A DNA stretch of 7,031 bases. Source: Halomonas halophila (GTDB lineage Bacteria > Pseudomonadota > Gammaproteobacteria > Pseudomonadales > Halomonadaceae). The notes beneath the pieces were generated by a model that was given only the letters and a program-made list of their open reading frames with translations, ran no database searches and had not been told where the DNA came from. Made by a program: the position numbers and the translations under genes. The stretch spans positions 1 to 7,031 of the forward strand of contig DJIP01000053.1 of assembly GCA_002433675.1 (NCBI GenBank), written 5' to 3'. Shown here piece by piece: positions 5,670 to 7,031 of the stretch (position 1 is the stretch's first letter; each line of letters opens with the position of its first letter).

Positions 5670-5694
5670 GGTGCACCTATTGATAGCTGTAGAA

Positions 5695-5744
5695 GCCTTC
5701 AACCATACCGGCTCGGCATACCGCCTCAAGGACGCGCCTTCAAC
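5695..5744 (-). promoter_or_regulatory. Candidate promoter of the betaine-binding gene flanked by direct repeats
   Basis: On the minus strand TTGAGG (5724-5729) and TATGGT (5702-5707) are separated by 16 bases and lie 33-60 bases upstream of the start codon, a plausible sigma-70 promoter. The 9-mer GTTGAAGGC occurs on both sides of it (5695-5703 and 5736-5744), 41 bp apart, about four helical turns. This spacing would suit a pair of regulator sites. Both readings are inferences from short matches. Confidence 0.35.
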
Positions 5745-5835
5745 GACAGGGTCACGGCACCGCACTTACCTGTTTGCCAGAAGCCCTTTGCTGGACCAGT
5801 CTTAAGAGGCCCGTTTCGCCGGAGGAAACACCAAG

Positions 5836-6180
5836 ATGGCTGACATCGACTACACCCTGGAGCGCCAGATTACCCTCAAGGCACTCGCCAAGGCCTTGTC
5901 CCGCGGGTTTTCGCCCATCGTCGAGGTGGAGTCGATGGACGGCATCTACACGGTGCGCTTTCATCACGCCAACGGCACCACCGAGCTTGCCGACGACAAG
6001 GGGCGGACCCGTACCTTTCTCGGCACCGGCGAGATCCGCGAGTTACTCGGCGGCGTGGGCCTGACCCATGGCGTCCTGACCTGGACCGACCAGTGCGGTG
6101 ACGAGATGATCGGCGTCGAGGGCAAGGCCATGACCCCCGACGAAATGCTGGCCAACGGCACCCGCATCTCCTTTCGCTAG
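5836..6180 (+). CDS. Small cytoplasmic protein, DUF6482-like
   Basis: This 114-residue soluble protein has no signal peptide or membrane span. The ATG at 5836 follows a strong GGAGG (5821-5825). The sequence has an N-terminal helix (LKALAKALSRG), a strand block around VEVESMDGIYTVRF, a TELADDKGRTRTFLGTGEIRELL segment, and a motif WTDQCGDEMIGV (about residues 83-94). The layout, with a 'VES.DG.Y' strand, a '.D..G....' turn and a DEM-G motif near the C-terminus, recalls DUF6482 proteins of Pseudomonas and Halomonas. I assign it from memory with moderate confidence. No biochemical role is known to me. It is divergent from the betaine-binding gene and followed by 150 bases without a gene before the NlpC/P60 gene. 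Confidence 0.75.
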   Translation: MADIDYTLERQITLKALAKALSRGFSPIVEVESMDGIYTVRFHHANGTTELADDKGRTRTFLGTGEIRELLGGVGLTHGVLTWTDQCGDEMIGVEGKAMTPDEMLANGTRISFR

Positions 6181-6330
6181 GCGAGTCATCCGCGTCTGCC
6201 TGTCGTTCGACGCTTCATCAGGACCGCAACGTCCCGTGGCACCAGCGACAAATGACACTTCGGCCCCCTTGGCCTGCCTGGTGCGGCGGAGTACCGTAGA
6301 GGACGCCTCGACTGTGCAGGGAATGCCGCA

Positions 6331-6825
6331 ATGACCGCTTCGATGCCGTGGTACACCAGTTCCTTTCGGACAGCGTTGATAACGCTGCTGCTGGTGCTGC
6401 TGGGGGGCTGTGCCTCGGCCCCGCTGAGTACCGATGACGGCGGCCAGGGGCTGTCCATGGAACGTGCTCTGATCCTGTCCGAGGCGCGCAGCGCCGTCGG
6501 CACCCCCTACCGGTTCGGCGGCAACGATCCGCGTGGACTCGACTGTTCCGGCCTGGCCCAGATGACCTATTCCCGGGCGGGCATCCCCTTGCCGCGCTCA
6601 TCCCGCGAGCAGTACCGGCGCCTGCCGCCCATCGACGAGGCGCGACCGGGAGACCTGTTGTTCTTCGCCACCGGCAAGGGGCCCGGAGTCAGCCACGTCG
6701 GCATCTACGCCGGCGACGATGTGATGATCCATGCGCCCGGACGCGGGCGAACGGTCACCACCACCTCGCTGTCCATAGACTATTGGCAGGATCGCTTCGT
6801 CGGGGCGGCGGCGCCGGCACCCTGA
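6331..6825 (+). CDS. NlpC/P60 family cell-wall peptidase, lipoprotein
   Basis: This 164-residue lipoprotein is predicted to cut peptide cross-links of peptidoglycan, like MepS/Spr and NlpC. The signal sequence ends in the lipobox LLGGC with Cys27 as the lipidated residue. The next residue is Ala rather than Asp, which points to the outer membrane. The NlpC/P60 domain runs from about residue 45 to 158. Catalytic Cys72 is in LDCSGL, His122 in SHVGIYAGDD, and a third polar residue is His134 in MIHAPGRG. The GTPYRFGG (57-64) and RPGDLLFF (105-112) segments are family hallmarks. The ATG at 6331 has AGGGA eight bases upstream. Length is normal for the small stand-alone members. Which of the E. coli paralogues it matches cannot be settled by eye. 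Confidence 0.92.
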   Translation: MTASMPWYTSSFRTALITLLLVLLGGCASAPLSTDDGGQGLSMERALILSEARSAVGTPYRFGGNDPRGLDCSGLAQMTYSRAGIPLPRSSREQYRRLPPIDEARPGDLLFFATGKGPGVSHVGIYAGDDVMIHAPGRGRTVTTTSLSIDYWQDRFVGAAAPAP

Positions 6826-6876
6826 CGCCCTGACACTGACTGCCACGAGGCCGCACCCCGGTCTCGCCGATCGACC

Positions 6877-6900
6877 CGACGGGCCCGTCTGGGCCCGTCG
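6877..6900. repeat. GC-rich hairpin between the NlpC/P60 and peroxiredoxin genes
   Basis: CGACGGGCCC (6877-6886) and GGGCCCGTCG (6891-6900) form a perfect 10-bp stem with loop GTCT. It begins 51 bases after the NlpC/P60 stop and ends 24 bases before the peroxiredoxin start. No T-run follows on either strand, so it is not a canonical intrinsic terminator. It may pause or terminate weakly, or shape the peroxiredoxin leader. Confidence 0.5.
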
Positions 6901-6924
6901 CCATCAACCGCGAAGGAGACGACC

Positions 6925-7031
6925 ATGACGCTACGACTGGGTGATACCGCACCGGACTTCACACAGGAAAGCACCGCCGGCACCATTCACTTTCATGAGT
7001 GGGCCGGTGACAGCTGGGTCATCCTGTTCTC
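6925..7031 (+). CDS. 1-Cys peroxiredoxin (AhpC/TSA, Prx6 type), N-terminal part (cut by window edge)
   Basis: The first 35 codons are present. The ATG at 6925 follows a strong AAGGAG six bases upstream (6913-6918). The sequence LRLGDTAPDFTQESTAGTIH followed by FHEWAGDSWVILFS matches the opening of Prx6-type peroxiredoxins, in which the first strand pair precedes the HPADFTPVCTTE active site. That site, with the peroxidatic Cys, lies beyond the window, so catalytic integrity cannot be judged. The family reduces hydrogen peroxide and organic peroxides in the cytoplasm. Confidence 0.9.
   Translation, partial: MTLRLGDTAPDFTQESTAGTIHFHEWAGDSWVILF

Noticed and set aside
4803..5843. A 346-codon plus-strand open frame opposite the betaine-binding gene
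   Set aside because: It is a long shadow frame in high-GC DNA. It shows no recognisable domain, and the opposite strand encodes a clear binding protein with signal peptide and aromatic box.

Overview
This window looks like part of a chromosome from a halophilic gammaproteobacterium of the Halomonas type. That assignment is an inference from the high GC content, the acidic exported proteins, a betaine/choline-type binding protein and the look of the individual proteins. No rRNA or other phylogenetic marker is present. I see no mobile elements, CRISPR arrays, tRNAs or rRNAs.

Layout from left to right. Positions 1-569 (minus strand) carry the start of a DUF4202 gene cut by the window edge and, upstream of it, an unrecognised small membrane protein. 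Positions 764-1393 (minus) hold a small outer-membrane beta-barrel protein with its own hairpin terminator. Positions 1568-4559 (plus) form the core of the window, a zinc-type ABC importer in the order ATPase (znuC), permease (znuB), His-rich binding protein (znuA). A promoter with a Zur-like palindrome over an extended -10 precedes it. The first reading frame after that promoter is not znuC but a 46-codon single-membrane-span ORF with its own Shine-Dalgarno sequence; its stop codon overlaps the znuC start. A shared hairpin terminator (4633-4658) separates znuA from a convergent minus-strand gene for a periplasmic choline/betaine-type binding protein (4704-5669), which has no permease or ATPase gene beside it in the window. 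Positions 5836-7031 (plus) hold a DUF6482-like small protein, an NlpC/P60 cell-wall peptidase lipoprotein, and the start of a 1-Cys peroxiredoxin.

How the genes work together: the binding protein captures zinc in the periplasm (His-rich loop plus His-rich tail), ZnuB carries it across the inner membrane and ZnuC supplies the energy. The cluster is probably repressed when zinc is plentiful. The remaining genes look like independent chromosomal units.

The most interesting points are the small ORF coupled to znuC, the binding protein whose expected fourth metal ligand (Asp) reads as Gly while the protein carries two separate His-rich segments, and the recent-looking 45-bp duplication that built much of the His-rich loop.
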